Assembly (NCBI RefSeq): GCF_003063475.1
Contig: NZ_NESP01000001.1
Span: 1,674,001-1,738,000 of the forward strand
Length of the DNA: 64,000 bases
From: Limnohabitans curvus
GTDB lineage: Bacteria > Pseudomonadota > Gammaproteobacteria > Burkholderiales > Burkholderiaceae_C
Direction: 5' to 3'
This document shows, piece after piece, positions 61,782 through 64,000 of this stretch (the first letter of the stretch is position 1; each line of letters starts with the position of its first letter). Position numbers and translations under genes: made by a program. The notes beneath the pieces are model-generated. The model made no database searches and was not told the DNA's origin. It saw only the letters and a list, made by a program, of their open reading frames with translations.

Positions 61782-62654
61782 ATGAGCGATTTTTCTCCCG
61801 CCGACATCCTGGCCCAGGCACTGCCTTACATCCGCAAGTTCCACGGCAAAACCTTGGTCATCAAATACGGCGGCAACGCCATGACTGACCCCGCGTTGCA
61901 AAAAGCATTTGCCGAAGACGTGGTGTTGCTCAAGCTCGTGGGCATGAACCCCGTGGTGGTCCACGGCGGTGGCCCGCAAATTGAAGGCTTGCTGCAACGC
62001 TTGGGCAAGAAGGGCGAGTTCATCGAAGGCATGCGCGTGACCGACGCCGAAACCATGGAAGTGGTGGAGTGGGTGTTGGGTGGTGAAGTGCAGCAAGACA
62101 TCGTGGGCCTCATCAACCAAGCGGGCGGCAAAGCCGTGGGCTTGACCGGCCGCGACGGCGCCATGATTCGCGCCAAGAAACTCACGGTGCACGACAGCAA
62201 AGACCCCAGCAAAGAATACGACGTGGGACAGGTGGGCGACATCGTCAGCATCGACCCCAGCGTGGTGAAAGCCTTGCAAGACGATGCGTTCATTCCCGTG
62301 GTGAGCCCCATTGGTTTTGGCGAAAACAACGAGAGCTACAACATCAACGCCGACGTGGTGGCGGCCAAGCTGGCCACGGTGCTGAGCGCTGAAAAACTGT
62401 TGATGCTCACCAACATCCGCGGTGTGCTGGACAAAGCGGGCGAACTGCTGACCGAGCTGACACCCCGTCGCATTGACGAGCTGATCGCCGACGGCACCAT
62501 CAGCGGCGGCATGATCCCTAAGATTGCGGGCGCCTTGGATGCCGCCAAGAGCGGCGTGAATGCGGTGCACATCATTGACGGCCGCGTGCCACACGCCATG
62601 CTGCTGGAAGTCTTGACCGAGCAAGCGTTCGGCACCATGATCCGTTCGCACTAA
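61782..62654 (+). CDS. argB: Acetylglutamate kinase
   Basis: The 290-residue enzyme catalyses the second step of arginine synthesis. It has [73 protein letters not shown] and [18 protein letters not shown]. The ATG at 61782 follows GGAG at 9 bases; an in-frame TTG three codons earlier is less likely. The gene is followed 15 bases later by slmA, a common pairing in betaproteobacteria. Confidence 0.96.
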   Translation: MSDFSPADILAQALPYIRKFHGKTLVIKYGGNAMTDPALQKAFAEDVVLLKLVGMNPVVVHGGGPQIEGLLQRLGKKGEFIEGMRVTDAETMEVVEWVLGGEVQQDIVGLINQAGGKAVGLTGRDGAMIRAKKLTVHDSKDPSKEYDVGQVGDIVSIDPSVVKALQDDAFIPVVSPIGFGENNESYNINADVVAAKLATVLSAEKLLMLTNIRGVLDKAGELLTELTPRRIDELIADGTISGGMIPKIAGALDAAKSGVNAVHIIDGRVPHAMLLEVLTEQAFGTMIRSH

Positions 62655-62669
62655 CTTCACTTGCACGCC

Positions 62670-63308
62670 ATGTCTGACAACGCCTTGCCCGACGACGCAG
62701 CTTCCGACCGCGAGGAGCCCAAGGTTCGCCAACGCATGAAGCCAGGCCAACGGCGTGAGCAAATTTTGCAAACGCTGGCGGGCATGCTGGAGCGGCCAGG
62801 CACTGAGCGCATCACCACGGCGCTGCTGGCCGCCAAGCTGGAGGTGAGCGAGGCTGCGTTGTATCGCCACTTCGCCAGCAAGGCTCAGATGTTTGAAGGC
62901 TTGATTGATTTCATCGAGCACAGCCTGTTCAGCCTGATCAACCAAATTGCCGAGCGCGAAGGCGATGGCGCACACAAGGCCGCCCGCATGGTGACGGTGC
63001 TGTTGCAGTTTGGCGAAAAAAACCCAGGCATGACCCGCGTGATGGTGGGTGATGCCTTGGTGTTTGAAAACGAGCGCTTGCACCAGCGCATGAACCAATT
63101 GTTTGAGCGCATTGAGTCGGCTCTGCGCCAAGTGCTGCGTGCCGCGGCAGAGGCCAACCAATCGGCCTCGCCCACCGCCGACGCGCAAGTGCGCGCTGCG
63201 GCGTTGCTGGCGTTCGCCTTGGGGCAGTTGCAGCGCTTTGCGCGCTCTGGATTTAAGCGTTCACCGATGGACCATTTGGATGCATCGCTGGCGTTGATGT
63301 GTCGTTGA
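62670..63308 (+). CDS. slmA: Nucleoid occlusion factor, TetR superfamily
   Basis: This 212-residue TetR-type DNA-binding protein blocks FtsZ assembly over the nucleoid. It contains GQRREQILQTLAGMLERPGTERITTALLAAKLEVSEAALYRHFASKAQMFEGLIDFIEHSLFSLINQI, the SlmA-specific helix-turn-helix and following helices. The FtsZ-interacting C-terminal part is of normal length. The ATG at 62670 is used, 15 bases after argB. Confidence 0.92.
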   Translation: MSDNALPDDAASDREEPKVRQRMKPGQRREQILQTLAGMLERPGTERITTALLAAKLEVSEAALYRHFASKAQMFEGLIDFIEHSLFSLINQIAEREGDGAHKAARMVTVLLQFGEKNPGMTRVMVGDALVFENERLHQRMNQLFERIESALRQVLRAAAEANQSASPTADAQVRAAALLAFALGQLQRFARSGFKRSPMDHLDASLALMCR

Positions 63309-63330
63309 TTTAATTTTTGAAAGGCTATTC

Positions 63331-64000
63331 ATGAAACTCGTGCGTTACGGCAAACCCGGCAAAGAAAAACCAGGCCTCATTGATGCCGCAGGCAAGCTGC
63401 GCGACTTGAGCCAAGTCATCGCAGACGTGACGCCCGAGCAACTGAGTGACAAAGCCCTCGCCAAGTTGGCCAAGCTCAACACAGACAAGCTGCCCTTGGT
63501 CAAAGGCAAGCCCCGCATGGGCTGCCCAGTGGCGAACGTGGGCAAGTTTTTGGCCATTGGCCTGAACTACGCCGACCATGCTGCCGAAGCTGGCATGCCC
63601 ATCCCCAAAGAACCCATCGTGTTCACCAAGGCCATCAGCTGCATCCAAGGCCCGAATGACGATGTGATGTTGCCCAAAGGCTCGGTCAAATCTGACTGGG
63701 AAGTGGAGCTGGGAATCGTCATTGGCACCGAGGCACGCCATGTGTCGCAAAAGGCAGCGTTTGACTACGTGGCGGGCTATTGCCTGATCAACGACGTGAG
63801 CGAACGCGAATACCAACTCGAGCGCGGCGGCACATGGGACAAGGGCAAGGGTTGCGACACCTTCGGCCCCATCGGTCCTTGGCTGGTCACGCGTGACGAA
63901 GTGGCCAACCCACAAAAGCTCAACATGTGGCTAGACCTCAATGGTGTGCGCATGCAAACCGGCAACACCAAAACCATGATTTTTGGCGTGGCCAAAATCG
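63331..64000 (+). CDS. Fumarylacetoacetate hydrolase family protein, 3-prime end beyond the window
   Basis: The frame is open from the ATG at 63331 to the window edge (223 codons visible). Motifs are KLVRYGKPGKEKPGLIDAAG, FLAIGLNYADHAAEAGMPIPKEPIVFTKAISCIQGP, SDWEVELGIVIG (metal-binding Glu residues) and GYCLINDVSEREYQLERGGTWDKGKGCDTFGPIGPWLVT. These belong to the FAH family, which includes 2-keto-acid hydratases, acylpyruvases and ureidoglycolate lyase. The GTWDKGKG(C)DTFGP stretch is common to the sugar-acid and aromatic-degradation branch. The specific substrate is not clear. Confidence 0.92.
   Translation, partial: MKLVRYGKPGKEKPGLIDAAGKLRDLSQVIADVTPEQLSDKALAKLAKLNTDKLPLVKGKPRMGCPVANVGKFLAIGLNYADHAAEAGMPIPKEPIVFTKAISCIQGPNDDVMLPKGSVKSDWEVELGIVIGTEARHVSQKAAFDYVAGYCLINDVSEREYQLERGGTWDKGKGCDTFGPIGPWLVTRDEVANPQKLNMWLDLNGVRMQTGNTKTMIFGVAKI

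Noticed and set aside
61440..63188. 582-codon open frame on the - strand across argB and slmA
   Set aside because: It is antisense to two clearly recognised genes and its His/Gly-rich translation matches no family; it is a codon-bias shadow.
1..64000. CRISPR arrays, tRNA or rRNA genes, insertion sequences with transposases, prophage
   Set aside because: No regularly spaced repeats, cloverleaf-like genes, transposase or phage structural proteins were recognised in any frame; only REP-like repeats and toxin-antitoxin genes suggest mobility.

Overview
The window looks like a chromosomal segment of a betaproteobacterium in the order Burkholderiales, most likely family Comamonadaceae (Limnohabitans/Rhodoferax type). 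The evidence is a Bug-family tripartite tricarboxylate binding protein, TRAP and Liv-type transporters, a phasin with an Ala/Lys-rich tail, fused isobutyryl-CoA mutase, the argB-slmA pair, and a moderately high G+C with dense, short-spaced operons. The genus call is inference; no rRNA or tRNA gene was seen.

Region 1 (1-24.6 kb) is mostly catabolic and housekeeping. It holds the end of a Liv-type ABC transporter operon with a CoA ligase (1-3.7 kb) and a Bug binding protein. A metallophosphoesterase and a Ser/Thr kinase-universal stress protein fusion form an overlapping pair. Then come a 3-hydroxyacyl-CoA dehydrogenase, a NodI/NodJ-like exporter, psd, amn, a DUF4143 ATPase, icmF behind a 16-bp perfect palindrome, a three-gene TRAP transporter, a rhodanese, coaX, an M20 amidohydrolase, and a phasin-tetR pair in which tetR is bracketed by two identical 25-bp repeats.

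Region 2 (24.6-52.6 kb, + strand) is one long polysaccharide (O-antigen or capsule type) operon. It opens with an RfaH-like antiterminator gene. This is followed by a 12-base match to the E. coli ops element (the RfaH recruitment site) in the leader of uppS. After uppS come a Wzz-like protein, UDP-GlcNAc/GalNAc uronic acid genes (tviB, tviC), dTDP-3-acetamido-3,6-dideoxyhexose genes (fdtA/B/C type), a flippase, a glycosyltransferase, a candidate polymerase, and an AsnB-like amidotransferase. Next are a glycosyltransferase, a UDP-2-acetamido-2,6-dideoxy-L-hexose set, a WbuB-like transferase, a WbpV-like reductase, a small initiating phosphoglycosyl transferase, a PglD-like acetyltransferase, a WbpM-like dehydratase and an O-antigen ligase-like protein. 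The rml genes close the operon. A complete HipBA-type toxin-antitoxin module sits between rmlB and rmlD, and hipA overlaps the rmlD start by ATGA. The stretch from about 32.0 to 36.6 kb is strikingly AT-rich, as is usual for O-unit-specific flippase, polymerase and transferase genes.

Region 3 (52.6-60.8 kb, - strand) is a second surface-polysaccharide cluster read in the opposite direction. It has galE, a 930-residue fusion of a GT4 glycosyltransferase to a WcaJ/WbaP-type initiating transferase, two further glycosyltransferases and a second flippase-like protein. An excisionase-like gene and a C-terminally truncated PIN toxin lie inside it on the + strand.

Region 4 (60.9-64 kb) returns to the conserved chromosome: a NYN-domain protein, argB, slmA and the start of a fumarylacetoacetate hydrolase family gene that runs off the window. 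No gene-free gap exceeds 300 bases.
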